DNA from: Shinella lacus
Lineage (GTDB): Bacteria; Pseudomonadota; Alphaproteobacteria; Rhizobiales; Rhizobiaceae
Assembly: GCF_010994755.1 (NCBI RefSeq)
Contig: NZ_WHSB02000020.1
Location: 42,348-106,347, forward strand
Direction of reading: 5' to 3'
DNA: 64,000 nucleotides
The notes under the pieces were generated by a model. The model had not been told where the DNA came from and made no database searches. It worked only from the letters and a program-made list of their open reading frames with translations. A program made the position numbers and the translations under genes. Shown piece after piece: positions 27,446 to 37,007 of the stretch. Position 1 is the stretch's first letter; each line of letters starts with the position of its first letter.

Positions 27446-28899
27446 CAGACGCCGCTCGCCGGAATGCCGCTGCGCTCGACCTTGCGCGGCGCGGTGATTT
27501 CCTTCCACGTCGACAACGCCTTGTTGACCGCCGTGAAGGGTTCGCGCTTGACGAACTGGCCGTGGCCCTCGCGGGTTTTTACCGTGCTCTCCTCGATGGC
27601 GACGGCGCCACGCGTCAGCGTATAGCGCGGCAGGCCCACCACCTCCTTGCCCTCGAAGACGTTGTAGTCGATCGAGGATTGCTGGCTCTTGGCGGAGATG
27701 GTTTTCGAGCGCTTCGGGTCCCACACGACGATATCCGCATCGGCGCCGACGAGGATTGCCCCCTTCCTCGGATAGACGTTGAGGATCTTGGCGATGTTGG
27801 TCGAGGTGACGGCGACGAACTCGTTCATGGTGAGGCGGCCGGTGTTGACGCCATTGGTCCAGAGCATCGGCATGCGGTCTTCCAGGCCGCCGGTGCCGTT
27901 GGGGATCTTGCGGAAATCGCCGGCGCCGGTGCGCTTCTGGTCGGTGGTGAAGGCGCAATGGTCGGTCGCGACCACCTGCAGGGAGCCCGCGGCGAGGCCG
28001 GCCCAGAGCGAGTCCTGGTGCTGCTTGTTGCGAAAGGGCGGGCTCATGACGCGGCGCGCCGAATGGTCCCAGTCCTTGTTGAAATATTCGCTTTCGTCGA
28101 GCGTCAGGTGCTGGATCAGCGGCTCGCCATAGACGCGCATGCCGTTCTGCCGGGCGCGGCGGATGGCCTCGTGCGCCTGTTCGCAGGAGGTGTGAACCAC
28201 ATAGAGCGGCGCACCCGCCATGTCGGCGATGATGATGGCGCGGTTCGTCGCCTCGCCTTCGACGGAGGGCGGGCGCGAATAGGCGTGGCCTTCCGGTCCA
28301 TTGTTGCCCTCGTCCATCAGCTTGGCCTGCATGGCGGCGACGACGTCGCCGTTTTCCGCATGCACCAGGGGGAGCGCGCCGAGTGCCGCACAGCGCTGGA
28401 ACGAGGCGAACATCTCGTCGTCGTTCACCATCAAGGCACCCTTATAGGCCATGAAGTGTTTGAAGGTGTTGATGCCCTTCTCCTCGACGATGGCCTTCAT
28501 CTCGTCGAACACCTGCTCGCCCCACCAGGTGACGGACATGTGGAAGGAATAGTCGCAGTTGGCGCGCGTCGACTTGTTGTCCCAGCGCTTCAGCGCGTCG
28601 AGCAGCGACTGGCCGGGATCGGGCAGGCAGAAATCGACCACCATGGTCGTGCCGCCGGCAAGGCCCGCGCGCGTGCCGCTCTCGAAATCATCGGCGGAAT
28701 AGGTGCCCATGAAGGGCATTTCGAGATGCACATGCGGATCGATGCCGCCCGGCATGACATAACAGCCCGCCGCATCCAGCACCTCGTCGCCGGAAAGGTC
28801 CGGCCCGATCTCGACGATCTTCCCACCCTCGACCTTGACGTCCGCCTTGTAGGTGAGGTCGGCGGTGACAATGGTTCCGCCCTTGATGACTGTGCTCAT
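27445..28899 (-). CDS. Dihydropyrimidinase (D-hydantoinase)
   Basis: A 484-residue amidohydrolase of the hydantoinase family. The metal-binding GIDPHVHLEMPFMG, the lysine that is carboxylated (in FKHFMAYKGALM), the histidines in LPLVHAENGD and LYVVHTSCEQ, and the aspartate in VVATDHCAF are present. It opens dihydrouracil or dihydrothymine to the N-carbamoyl beta-amino acid, the second step of reductive pyrimidine breakdown. The start ATG at 28899 is set by homologues; the frame continues upstream without meaning. The ureidopropionase gene lies 62 bases upstream. Confidence 0.93.
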   Translation of the reverse strand: MSTVIKGGTIVTADLTYKADVKVEGGKIVEIGPDLSGDEVLDAAGCYVMPGGIDPHVHLEMPFMGTYSADDFESGTRAGLAGGTTMVVDFCLPDPGQSLLDALKRWDNKSTRANCDYSFHMSVTWWGEQVFDEMKAIVEEKGINTFKHFMAYKGALMVNDDEMFASFQRCAALGALPLVHAENGDVVAAMQAKLMDEGNNGPEGHAYSRPPSVEGEATNRAIIIADMAGAPLYVVHTSCEQAHEAIRRARQNGMRVYGEPLIQHLTLDESEYFNKDWDHSARRVMSPPFRNKQHQDSLWAGLAAGSLQVVATDHCAFTTDQKRTGAGDFRKIPNGTGGLEDRMPMLWTNGVNTGRLTMNEFVAVTSTNIAKILNVYPRKGAILVGADADIVVWDPKRSKTISAKSQQSSIDYNVFEGKEVVGLPRYTLTRGAVAIEESTVKTREGHGQFVKREPFTAVNKALSTWKEITAPRKVERSGIPASGV

Positions 28900-28961
28900 T
28901 TTGGTTCGTTCCCTGTCTTGAATCGTTTGTGCACGCAAAGCGTGGGGCCGCCCGTCACGGA

Positions 28962-30212
28962 TTACTCCGCAATCCCCGCCGTTTCGATCACCGCATGCAA
29001 CAGCACATCGGCGCCGGCGGCCGCCCACTCCTTCGAGATGTCTTCCGCCTCGTTGTGCGAGAGACCGCCGACGCAGGGGCACATGATCATCGTGGACGGT
29101 GCCACCCGGGCGGTCCAGCAGGCGTCGTGGCCGGCGCCGGAGATGAGGTTCATGTGGCTGTAGCCGAGGTCTTCGGCGGCCTTGCGCACGGTTGCGACCA
29201 GCGTCGGGTCGAAGGTGACGGGGTCGAAATGGCCGACGGCCTCGACGGAACAGCTGACGCCGAGCGCTTCGCAGATCTTCGGCGCTTCAGCCTCGATGCG
29301 GGCACGCATGCCGTCCAGTTTCGCCTGGTCGGGCGAGCGGATGTCGACGGTGAAGACCACCTTGCCGGGCAGCACGTTGCGCGAATTCGGCGAGAAGAAC
29401 ACCTGGCCGACGCCACCGACGGCGCCCGGCTGGTTTTCCATGGCGACGGTCTGCACCATTTCGAGGATGCGCGACATGGCAAGCCCGGCATTGACGCGCA
29501 TGGTCATCGGCGTCGAGCCGGTATGCGCCTCGCGGCCGGTCAGCGTGAATTCCAGCCACCACAGGCCCTGACAGTGGGTGACGACGCCGATGTCCTTACC
29601 TTCCGCTTCGAGGATCGGGCCTTGCTCGATGTGATATTCGAAATAGGCGTGCATCTTTCGCGCACCGACCTCTTCATCACCGACCCAGCCGATGCGCTTC
29701 AGCTCGTCGCCGAAGGTCTTTCCCTCCGGGTCCTTGCGGGCATAGGCGTAATCCTGGCTGTGCACGCCGGCGAAGACGCCGGAGGCGAGCATGGCGGGGG
29801 CGAAGCGCGCGCCTTCCTCGTTCGTCCAGTTGGTGACGACGATGGGGTGCTTTGTCCTGATGCCGAGATCGTTCAGCGAGCGTACGACTTCGAGGCCGGC
29901 GAGCACGCCGAGCACGCCGTCATATTTGCCGCCGGTCGGCTGGGTGTCGAGATGCGAGCCGATATAGACGGGCAGCGCGTCCGGGTCCGTGCCCTCGCGC
30001 GTCATGAACATGTTGCCCATCGTGTCGACGCCCATGGCGAGGCCTGCGTCATCGCACCAGGCCTGGAACAGGCGGCGGCCTTCGGCGTCGGAATCGGTCA
30101 GCGTCTGGCGATTGTTGCCGCCGGCAATGCCGGGGCCGATCTTCGCCATGTCCATGAGGGAATCCCACAGGCGGTCCGCGTTGACACGCATGTTCTCGCC
30201 GGGTGCGGCCAT
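28962..30212 (-). CDS. Beta-ureidopropionase (M20-family N-carbamoyl amidohydrolase)
   Basis: A 416-residue dinuclear metallo-hydrolase of the HyuC/allantoate amidohydrolase group. Metal ligands lie in IGSHLDTQPTGGKYDG, NWTNEEGARF and HIEQGPILE, with the final histidine in GGLSHNEAE. The REAHTGSTPM segment is the bridging loop. It hydrolyses N-carbamoyl-beta-alanine to beta-alanine, CO2 and ammonia, the third step of reductive pyrimidine catabolism; related enzymes in Agrobacterium and Sinorhizobium are known. It could in principle act on allantoate, but the neighbouring genes favour pyrimidines. First gene of the minus-strand catabolic unit. Confidence 0.88.
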   Translation of the reverse strand: MAAPGENMRVNADRLWDSLMDMAKIGPGIAGGNNRQTLTDSDAEGRRLFQAWCDDAGLAMGVDTMGNMFMTREGTDPDALPVYIGSHLDTQPTGGKYDGVLGVLAGLEVVRSLNDLGIRTKHPIVVTNWTNEEGARFAPAMLASGVFAGVHSQDYAYARKDPEGKTFGDELKRIGWVGDEEVGARKMHAYFEYHIEQGPILEAEGKDIGVVTHCQGLWWLEFTLTGREAHTGSTPMTMRVNAGLAMSRILEMVQTVAMENQPGAVGGVGQVFFSPNSRNVLPGKVVFTVDIRSPDQAKLDGMRARIEAEAPKICEALGVSCSVEAVGHFDPVTFDPTLVATVRKAAEDLGYSHMNLISGAGHDACWTARVAPSTMIMCPCVGGLSHNEAEDISKEWAAAGADVLLHAVIETAGIAE

Positions 30213-30335
30213 GTCCTATGCTCCCACGTCTTCGGGCTTTTGCAGCCCCATTTCGTTCCCACCGGCTGGCGGCGCCCTTGTTGTTTTCGCGCCTTCCGAT
30301 CAGCAGTTGCCTTTACTTGATAACTGTCTGATAAT

Positions 30336-30351
30336 TTGACCGGTTGGTAAA
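30336..30351. promoter_or_regulatory. RutR-like operator
   Basis: TTGACC-GGTT-GGTAAA matches 12 of the 14 fixed positions of the E. coli RutR consensus TTGACCA-N2-TGGTCAA. It lies in the gap between rutR (plus) and the ureidopropionase gene (minus), so it can control both. Confidence 0.72.
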
Positions 30352-30487
30352 CATTACAGCTTCCGTTGTGGCACTCAAGCCGAAAAACCAAAAAGCATAT
30401 GGGTGCGCCCAAGAAAATGGCGGCTGGTTAAACTGGTGAATTTGGCGGCACTTTTCCGGATCGACGGTCAAGGCCGGGGGGAGCACG

Positions 30488-31138
30488 ATGGCATTACCGA
30501 GGGCGGCCAGGACACAGCGGCGCACGCGCATCCAGGAGGCGAAGGAGGAGCAGATCCTCGAGGCGGCGCTGGAGGTGTTTTCGCTCCACGGCTTTCGCGG
30601 TGCGACCGTCGACCAGATCGCCGAAGTGGCCGGCATGTCGAAGCCGAACCTGCTCTATTATTTCCGCACCAAGGAGGCCATGCATCGGGCGCTGATCACC
30701 CGCGTGCTCGATACCTGGCTTGATCCGCTGCGCGAATTCGATGCAGAGGGCAATCCGGTCTCGGAAATCCGCAGCTACATTCGCCGCAAGCTGGAAATGG
30801 CGCGGGATTTCCCGCGCGAAAGCCGGCTTTTCGCAAACGAGATTTTGCAAGGCGCGCCGAACATCGAGGATGAGTTGAAGGGGCCGCTGAAGTCACTCGT
30901 CGACGAGAAGGCGGAGGTCATTCGCGTCTGGGCGAAGGCGGGCAAGATCGCCAAATGCGACCCCTATCACCTGATCTTCTCGATCTGGTCCACGACCCAG
31001 CACTATGCCGACTTCGATGTGCAGGTGCGCGCGGTGCTTGGACAGGATCAGGCCGGCGACGGGCGGTTCGAGGATGCGGCGCGCTTCCTCGAACAGCTTT
31101 TTCTCACCGGGCTGCATGTCAGCGAGCAGCCGGCCTAG
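30488..31138 (+). CDS. rutR: TetR-family pyrimidine regulator RutR
   Basis: A 216-residue TetR regulator. The N-terminal helix-turn-helix (about residues 22-65) contains TVDQIAEVAGMSKPNLLYYF, and the C-terminal domain follows E. coli RutR closely as I recall it: LDTWLDPLREF, a run ending DFPRESRLFANEILQGAP, and LIFSIWSTTQHYADF. RutR binds uracil or thymine and then releases DNA, so pyrimidines induce the degradation genes. GGGGGAG precedes the ATG. It is divergent from the ureidopropionase/dihydropyrimidinase unit across a RutR-like palindrome. Its 3' end overlaps opgC by 20 bases. Confidence 0.9.
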   Translation: MALPRAARTQRRTRIQEAKEEQILEAALEVFSLHGFRGATVDQIAEVAGMSKPNLLYYFRTKEAMHRALITRVLDTWLDPLREFDAEGNPVSEIRSYIRRKLEMARDFPRESRLFANEILQGAPNIEDELKGPLKSLVDEKAEVIRVWAKAGKIAKCDPYHLIFSIWSTTQHYADFDVQVRAVLGQDQAGDGRFEDAARFLEQLFLTGLHVSEQPA

Positions 31139-32339
31139 TTTCCTTTGCGGGCTCCGCTTTCGGCGGGCCGAACAGGCTGGCGGCGATCTCCTCGCGTTCG
31201 CGCCAGAGGGCGGGCAGGGCGAGAAGCGCAATGCCGGTGACGGCGATCATCGTCTTTGTGAGCTGCGACAATTCGGGCGAGCGACCATCAGCGTAATAGA
31301 CCGCGTAGACGATGGCGACATGCCAGACATAAACCTGCAGCGAATGGCGGCCGAGCAGGCGCAGGAAGCGGAGCGTGAACACGGCGGTGACGCCACCCGC
31401 CAGCTTGCGGACCCAAAGATTGTGGTGTTTCGGGCCGGCGATCAGCAACCAGGTGAGGCCGATTGCGACGGCCGCGAAGTTGATGAGGTAGACGGGGCCG
31501 AAATCCGCGCGGATTTCCATCGTCGCGAACTTGTCGAGCACGGATTGCGGCAGCAGGTCCCAGGCCGTGACGATGCGCAGCGGCAGGAAGAACAGGCAGA
31601 TGGCAAGTGCGGCCTTCGGTAGCAACGTCTTTTCCGGCGAGAAGATGCGCTCCCAGTCGATCTTGTTCTGCGCCGTCAGCGCGCCGATCACCAGAGCGGA
31701 GAAGAACACGATCTGCCAGCCGAGCAGGTTGAAGCTCGTGCGGATGCCTTGGCCATCCGAGCCGGTGAAGAAGGTGTGAAGCGGATCGGTGATGAAGCGT
31801 TGCAGGCCGAGCTGTGCCGCCATCCAGACGATCAGCGAACCCGCCAGCACATGCGCCCACTTCCCGCGCAGGCATAGCCAGACGAGCGGCGGCGCGAAGA
31901 GCATGTAGACGATATATTGCGGCAGGATATCCATGAAGGTCGGCTGGAACAGGAAGGTGGCGATCGCCACCAGCCTCAGCGGCTCATCGAAATTCGTGGT
32001 GCCGAGCCAGTTGTACCAGAGCCGGTAGGCATCGGGCAGCACCATCTGGACGACGAGAATGACCATCACCGTGCCCATGGCGTAGCGGTAGAGTTCGAAG
32101 GCGCGGTTGCGGATGAGCTGGCGGCCGGTGTCATAGCCGTATTTCAGCATCTTGCGGGCATAGACCATGCCGATCAGCAGGCCGGAGAGGAAGACGAAGC
32201 CCTGGGCGTCCTCGACAAAGGCGAACTGACGGTGGTTGACCTCCATCATCCAGTAGCCGCCGACGAAGATCAGGTGGTTGATGAGCATGAAGACGAGGAA
32301 GTACCCCCGCATGCCATCTATGATGTCAAACCGCTTCAA
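31119..32339 (-). CDS. opgC: OpgC-family membrane acyltransferase
   Basis: A 406-residue membrane protein with about ten helices. The start KRFDIIDGMRGYFLVFMLINHL and the following AFVEDAQGFVFLSGLLIGMVYARK are characteristic of OpgC, the succinyltransferase that decorates periplasmic glucans. In rhizobia this family modifies cyclic beta-glucans. The start is set at TTG 32339 because GGAG stands 8 bases before it; a longer frame to 32375 has no ribosome site. It converges on rutR, overlapping by 20 bases. Confidence 0.84.
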   Translation of the reverse strand: MKRFDIIDGMRGYFLVFMLINHLIFVGGYWMMEVNHRQFAFVEDAQGFVFLSGLLIGMVYARKMLKYGYDTGRQLIRNRAFELYRYAMGTVMVILVVQMVLPDAYRLWYNWLGTTNFDEPLRLVAIATFLFQPTFMDILPQYIVYMLFAPPLVWLCLRGKWAHVLAGSLIVWMAAQLGLQRFITDPLHTFFTGSDGQGIRTSFNLLGWQIVFFSALVIGALTAQNKIDWERIFSPEKTLLPKAALAICLFFLPLRIVTAWDLLPQSVLDKFATMEIRADFGPVYLINFAAVAIGLTWLLIAGPKHHNLWVRKLAGGVTAVFTLRFLRLLGRHSLQVYVWHVAIVYAVYYADGRSPELSQLTKTMIAVTGIALLALPALWREREEIAASLFGPPKAEPAKETRPAAR

Positions 32340-32417
32340 AATATGCGCTCCGTCATTATTATCCGTGCGCCCCAACGGGGCCCGAACGCATGAGACGGAA
32401 GATCGTTCCCAGAAAAA

Positions 32418-33347
32418 TCAGTCGGGCAGGAAAGCCATCAAGGCGAGGCCGCAGGCCGTGATGAGCGCGCCGAGGGCGACCTGTGGGCTCGCCCAGCCGT
32501 GGCCGAGAAGGCCTTCGAGCAGGATGATGAAGCTCGGCGTCAGGTAACCGTAGCCGAGCACCTTCGAGGCCGGCAGGCGCATCGAGGCATATTGCAGCAG
32601 CAGGAAGGTGCCGGCTGTCGTGACGACCGCGAGATAGGTGACGGCGGCATAGACGGCGAGCGGCAGCGCGGAAAAATCCGTCTCGACAAGGCCGCGTATG
32701 CCCGGCGGTATCAGCCAGAGAGCGGCACCCACAGTGACCCAGAAACCGAAGGCGACGGCGGGTTCGCCGCGGTCGAAGCGGCGGATCAGCGGCACGTAGA
32801 GCGCGTGGCAGATGACGCCGGCAAAGAAGATCATCTCGCCGGTGCCCACGTCGAAGGCGAGGATGGCGTCGATATTGCCGCGGAAGATGACCCAGACCGC
32901 ACCCGCGGCGGCAATGAGCAGGCCGGCGAGCACACCCGGCCGTGTCCGCTGGCCCAGCACCGGCAGCGCGAAGCCGGCGCTCATCAGTGGCATCAGGGTG
33001 AAGACGGCGCCGGTGGCGATGGGGCTGGTGAACTCCAGCGCCCAGAACATGGTCAGCATGTAGAGCGCGATCAGGCCGCCGAGCAGGAGAAAGCGCCACG
33101 CCTGTTTCGGCAGGGCGAGCGGAACCTTGAAGACGCCAAAGGCGAGGGCGGCCATGACGACGATCGTCATGAGGTAGCGCCAGAGCGTCAACGGCTCGGC
33201 CTCCATGGTGCGCGCCGCGAGCCCGCCGAAGGAGAAGGACCCGGCGATCAGCACCGCGAAGAGCAGCATGGCGATATGGCCTTTGAGCTTTTCGCGGCCT
33301 GTGGCATGAACACTGAGGCCCGCCCGGGCCGGCATACGCTTCGTCAA
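32418..33347 (-). CDS. EamA/DMT-family exporter
   Basis: A 309-residue protein with ten predicted helices in two EamA repeats, the second near residues 170-305 (ending LGALITACGLALMAFLPD). TTG at 33347 preceded by AGGA is the likely start; ATG 33335 is an alternative. Such transporters usually export amino acids or metabolites. No substrate clue is present. It stands alone between opgC and exoD. Confidence 0.82.
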   Translation of the reverse strand: MTKRMPARAGLSVHATGREKLKGHIAMLLFAVLIAGSFSFGGLAARTMEAEPLTLWRYLMTIVVMAALAFGVFKVPLALPKQAWRFLLLGGLIALYMLTMFWALEFTSPIATGAVFTLMPLMSAGFALPVLGQRTRPGVLAGLLIAAAGAVWVIFRGNIDAILAFDVGTGEMIFFAGVICHALYVPLIRRFDRGEPAVAFGFWVTVGAALWLIPPGIRGLVETDFSALPLAVYAAVTYLAVVTTAGTFLLLQYASMRLPASKVLGYGYLTPSFIILLEGLLGHGWASPQVALGALITACGLALMAFLPD

Positions 33348-33467
33348 GAAAATGATCCTATGGTCTCGCCTGCGGCACGGTCATAGACCGCGTTGCCGTT
33401 CTGCGCCACTCCACACAGGATTGCCGCAATTCTCGCCCAAATCCGACGGCACAGAAGAGGACATGCA

Positions 33468-34106
33468 ATGACGTCAGCCATCGGCTTCAAGGACACGGAC
33501 CGCAAGACGAGCGAGTTGCTCGAGGACATCATCAACGCGATCAAGGGCGAGCACATTACGCTGCGCGACCTGCTGTCGATGATGGGCGAAAGCGGCCTGC
33601 TGCTGCTCTGCGCCTTCCTGTCGCTGCCGTTCCTGTTTCCGGTCTCCATTCCCGGCGTTTCGACGGTGTTCGGCGCCGGCATCGTGCTGATCAGCGCCGC
33701 GATCACGCTGAACCGGCTGCCCTGGCTGCCGCAAAAGGTCGCCGACCGCCGGCTGGAAAGCGGCAAGCTGCGCCCGGTGCTGGAGCGCGGCGTCAAGTTC
33801 CTGCGCAAGATCGACCGGTTCTTCAAGCCGCGTCTGATCGGGCTTACCTCCGGCGCGGTGATGAACCGCGTCAACGGTCTGGTGCTCATGGGTGCGGGTC
33901 TCCTGCTCATGGCGCCGCTTGGCCTCATTCCCTTCTCCAACACGCTGCCCGGCGTCGCCATCCTGCTGCTCGCCGCCGGCATCTCGCAGCGCGACGGGCT
34001 GGTCGTGCTGGGCGGCTACGTGATGGTCGTTCTGACGATCGTCTATTTCGCCGGGCTGGCGCTGCTGGCTTACAGCGCGGGGCAGAGTTTCAGCCTCTTC
34101 GGGTGA
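33468..34106 (+). CDS. exoD: ExoD-family membrane protein
   Basis: A 212-residue protein with an N-terminal soluble part (SELLEDIINAIKGEHITLRDLL) and several membrane helices, including the conserved LLSLPFL-type stretch (LCAFLSLPFLFPVSIPGV). ExoD in Sinorhizobium is linked to exopolysaccharide production and alkaline tolerance; the biochemical role is not known. ATG 33468 is chosen, as the upstream extension does not look like protein. Confidence 0.84.
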   Translation: MTSAIGFKDTDRKTSELLEDIINAIKGEHITLRDLLSMMGESGLLLLCAFLSLPFLFPVSIPGVSTVFGAGIVLISAAITLNRLPWLPQKVADRRLESGKLRPVLERGVKFLRKIDRFFKPRLIGLTSGAVMNRVNGLVLMGAGLLLMAPLGLIPFSNTLPGVAILLLAAGISQRDGLVVLGGYVMVVLTIVYFAGLALLAYSAGQSFSLFG

Positions 34107-34119
34107 GTTCCGGCTATGA

Positions 34120-34593
34120 CTAAATCGGCAGCACGGCGTCGGGCTTTACGTCTCCCACCGATGCGTAGGTGTGGGTCTCCCTGACACCGGGCAAAGGCAA
34201 TATCACCCGCTCCAGAAAGTCCTGAAACAGCGACATGTCGGCAATTCTCGCTTTCACGAGATAGTCGAAGCCGCCGATGACCATGTGGCATTCCAGCACT
34301 TCCGGCGCCTTCGAGATCGCATCGGAAAACCGCTCGAAAATATGCGGTGCCGTGTGGTCGAGGCGGACCTGTATGAACACCACCGTGCCGCGGCCGATCT
34401 TCTTTGGGTCGAGGACCGCCCTGACGGCTTTGATATAACCCTCGCGAAACAGGCGCTTGACGCGCTGGCTGGCACCGGTCGGCGACAGGCCGACCCGGTT
34501 CGCCAGTTCGAGCGTGGTGCGGCGGCCGTCTTCCTGAAGCAGCCTCAGCAGGCTGCGATCGATCGTGTCGAGATCGGCGAGTTCATGATTCAC
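34120..34593 (-). CDS. Lrp/AsnC-family transcriptional regulator
   Basis: A 157-residue regulator with an N-terminal helix-turn-helix (LDTIDRSLLRLLQEDGRRTTLELANRVG, then SQRVKRL) and a C-terminal RAM effector domain (about residues 70-150). It ends VGDVKPDAVLPI. GTG 34593 is taken as the start, GTG 34608 being possible. It is divergent from an EamA exporter 129 bases away, a common arrangement in which an amino-acid sensor controls an exporter. Confidence 0.86.
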   Translation of the reverse strand: MNHELADLDTIDRSLLRLLQEDGRRTTLELANRVGLSPTGASQRVKRLFREGYIKAVRAVLDPKKIGRGTVVFIQVRLDHTAPHIFERFSDAISKAPEVLECHMVIGGFDYLVKARIADMSLFQDFLERVILPLPGVRETHTYASVGDVKPDAVLPI

Positions 34594-34722
34594 GCTATAT
34601 CGTCCCACAGATGGTGATTTTCACTTTGGATACAGGAATTCAGTATATTTAGCCACGCACGACTGAGCAATAGCATGTGATTGTCACGGGCCAAGGCCCG
34701 TCCCGCCACGAGGGAGGCAAAC

Positions 34723-35619
34723 GTGCATATCGCGACGATCGGAGACAATGCCGGCAGCAGGCGGCTGGCCATTCTGGCGGGCATTGTGTTCGTTGCGATC
34801 ACCACCATCCAGTTCGTTGCCGCCCGTTTCAGCCTGCGCGAACACCTGACGGCGGCCGATATTGTGGGCTTGCGATTTCTCGGTGCCGCTTTCGTCTTTT
34901 TGCCGGTGTTATGGATGACCGGCACCGGAAAACTGAGGGCGCTCGGCTGGCGGAAGGCCGTTCCCTTGGCCATTTTGACCGGGTTGCCCTATCCGCTGAT
35001 CATCAATCAGGGGCTTGCATATGCGCCGGCGAGCCACGCCGCCGCCCTGTCGCCCGCCTCCATTCTGTTCTTCTCCTTCCTGTTCTCGCGCATCGTGTTC
35101 AAGGACAAGGTTTCCGGCGCGCGCATGGTCGGCATTGTCGCGGTCATCGTCGGCTTGCTGCTGTTCGTTTTCCACGCAGGCGCCGTCGCAGGCGACACGT
35201 TGCGCGGCGATCTGCTGTTTGCCGGATCGGGAATCATGTTTGCGGTCTATGCGGTGCTGGTGAGGCTCTGGTCGCTTGAGGCGGTGACCACGACGATCGC
35301 CGTCGTCCTCTTTTCCTGCCTGCCGCTTCCCTTGCTACATGCCCTGGCGCCGAGCGGACTGGCAACGGCATCCATGGCCGAGATCGCCACACAACTGGTG
35401 ATCCAGGGGTTTCTTGCCGGTGCGGTTGCGGTGGTGCTCTATACCTACGTGGTTCGTCAGCTCGGCCCGCAACAGGCTTCGCTGTTCATGCCGTGCATTC
35501 CGGTGGCGACGGCGGTGGCCGGCATGGCGGTGCTCGGTGAAACACTGACGCCTTTCCAGATCATCGCAATCGCCAGCATAACATTCGGAATGGTCTTCCC
35601 GATCTTGAGAAAACGCTGA
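34723..35619 (+). CDS. EamA/DMT-family exporter controlled by the Lrp-type regulator
   Basis: A 298-residue protein with ten helices in two EamA repeats. GTG 34723 is the start because AGGGAGG lies six bases before it, whereas TTG 34681 has none. Typical motifs: LRFLGAAFVFLPVLW, and LGETLTPFQIIAIASITFGM near the end. Divergent pairing with an Lrp/AsnC regulator suggests export of an amino acid or analogue. Confidence 0.85.
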   Translation: MHIATIGDNAGSRRLAILAGIVFVAITTIQFVAARFSLREHLTAADIVGLRFLGAAFVFLPVLWMTGTGKLRALGWRKAVPLAILTGLPYPLIINQGLAYAPASHAAALSPASILFFSFLFSRIVFKDKVSGARMVGIVAVIVGLLLFVFHAGAVAGDTLRGDLLFAGSGIMFAVYAVLVRLWSLEAVTTTIAVVLFSCLPLPLLHALAPSGLATASMAEIATQLVIQGFLAGAVAVVLYTYVVRQLGPQQASLFMPCIPVATAVAGMAVLGETLTPFQIIAIASITFGMVFPILRKR

Positions 35620-35626
35620 CGTCCCT

Positions 35627-35674
35627 ACCACAAGCATCGATCGCAGAACGCGAAGTCCTGCGATCGATCCGTGG
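35627..35674. terminator. Bidirectional stem-loop between EamA gene and preA
   Basis: An 11-base perfect inverted repeat (ATCGATCGCAG at 35636-35646 with 35658-35668), flanked by CCAC and GTGG that extend the stem after a short bulge. It occupies the 62-base gap between two convergent genes. No long T-tract is present on either side, so terminator strength is uncertain. Confidence 0.6.
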
Positions 35675-35681
35675 CAGAAGG

Positions 35682-36995
35682 TTACTCCGCGGCCTGCTTG
35701 GCCATCGGGTTGTTCGGGTGGGTCGTCCAGTTGGCATAATTCGGGTCGACGGGCTTGCCGGTGCGCTGGTCGAGTACGCCGGGTTCGAGGCCGACCATGG
35801 TGATGCAGTTTTCGACCGGGCAGACGTTGACGCAGAGGTTGCAGCCGACGCACTCGTCTTCCATCACCTCGAAGTGCCTGACGCCATTGACGAACTGCGT
35901 GATCGCCTGGTGCGAGGTGTCCTCGCAGGCGATGTGGCAGCGGCCGCATTTGATGCAGGCGTCCTGGTCGATCTTGGCCTTGGCGATGTAGTTGAGGTTG
36001 AGATACTGCCAGTCGGTGACGTTGGGCACGGCGCGGCCGCAGATGTCGTCCAGGTCGCGGTGGCCCTTGGCGTCCATCCAGGAGGACAGGCCGGTGATCA
36101 TCTCCTGCACGATCTTGAAGCCGTAGGTCATCGCCGCCGTGCAGACCTGCACGTTGCCGCTGCCGAGAACAAGGAATTCCGCCGCGTCGCGCCACGTCGT
36201 GATGCCGCCGATGCCGGAGATCGGCATGCCGTAGGTTTCCGGATCGCGGGCGATCTCGGCCACCATGTTGAGGGCGATCGGCTTCACCGCCGGGCCGCAA
36301 TAGCCGCCATGGGTGCCCTTGCCGCCGACCGTCGGGTTCGGCGCGAAATTGTCGAGGTCGACGGAGACGATCGAATTGATCGTGTTGATCAGCGACACGG
36401 CATCGGTGCCGCCGGCCTTGGCGGCGCGGGCGGGCTTGCGGATGTCGGTGATATTCGGCGTCAGCTTGGTGATGACGGGCATGCGCGTGTACTGCTTGCA
36501 CCAGCGCACGACCATTTCGATATATTCCGGCACCTGACCGACGGCGGCACCCATCCCGCGCTCGGACATGCCGTGCGGACAGCCGAAGTTGAGCTCGATA
36601 CCGTCGGCACCGGTTTCTTCCACCAGCGGCAGGATCGCCTTCCAGCTCTCCTCCTCGCAGGGCACCATGATCGAGGCGATCAGCGCCCGGTCCGGCCAGT
36701 TCATCTTGACCTGCTTCATCTCGCGCAGGTTGGTGTAGAGGTCGCGGTCGGTGATGAGCTCGATATTGTTCAGGCCGAGCAGGCGACGGTCGGCGCCCCA
36801 GATCGCGCCGTAGCGCGGGCCGTTGACGTTGACGACCGGCGGGCCTTCCTCGCCGAGCGTCTTCCAGACCACGCCGCCCCAGCCGGCTTTAAAAGCCCGC
36901 TCCACGTTATAGGCCTTGTCGGTCGGTGGCGCGGAGGCGAGCCAGAACGGGTTGGGCGACTTGATGCCGACGAAGTTGTTGCGAAGATCAGCCAT
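35682..36995 (-). CDS. preA: NAD-dependent dihydropyrimidine dehydrogenase subunit PreA
   Basis: A 437-residue protein: an FMN-binding dihydroorotate dehydrogenase-like barrel (residues 1-320) with the active cysteine region GFGCPHG-like ELNFGCPHGMSERGMG, followed by a ferredoxin domain with two 4Fe-4S motifs (CIKCGRCHIAC and CVGCNLCVNVCPVENC). With PreT it reduces uracil and thymine to dihydropyrimidines, the first step of the reductive pathway. Strong ribosome site GAGGGAGA. It follows preT by 12 bases on the minus strand. Confidence 0.95.
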   Translation of the reverse strand: MADLRNNFVGIKSPNPFWLASAPPTDKAYNVERAFKAGWGGVVWKTLGEEGPPVVNVNGPRYGAIWGADRRLLGLNNIELITDRDLYTNLREMKQVKMNWPDRALIASIMVPCEEESWKAILPLVEETGADGIELNFGCPHGMSERGMGAAVGQVPEYIEMVVRWCKQYTRMPVITKLTPNITDIRKPARAAKAGGTDAVSLINTINSIVSVDLDNFAPNPTVGGKGTHGGYCGPAVKPIALNMVAEIARDPETYGMPISGIGGITTWRDAAEFLVLGSGNVQVCTAAMTYGFKIVQEMITGLSSWMDAKGHRDLDDICGRAVPNVTDWQYLNLNYIAKAKIDQDACIKCGRCHIACEDTSHQAITQFVNGVRHFEVMEDECVGCNLCVNVCPVENCITMVGLEPGVLDQRTGKPVDPNYANWTTHPNNPMAKQAAE

Positions 36996-37007
36996 GTCTC
37001 ATCTCCC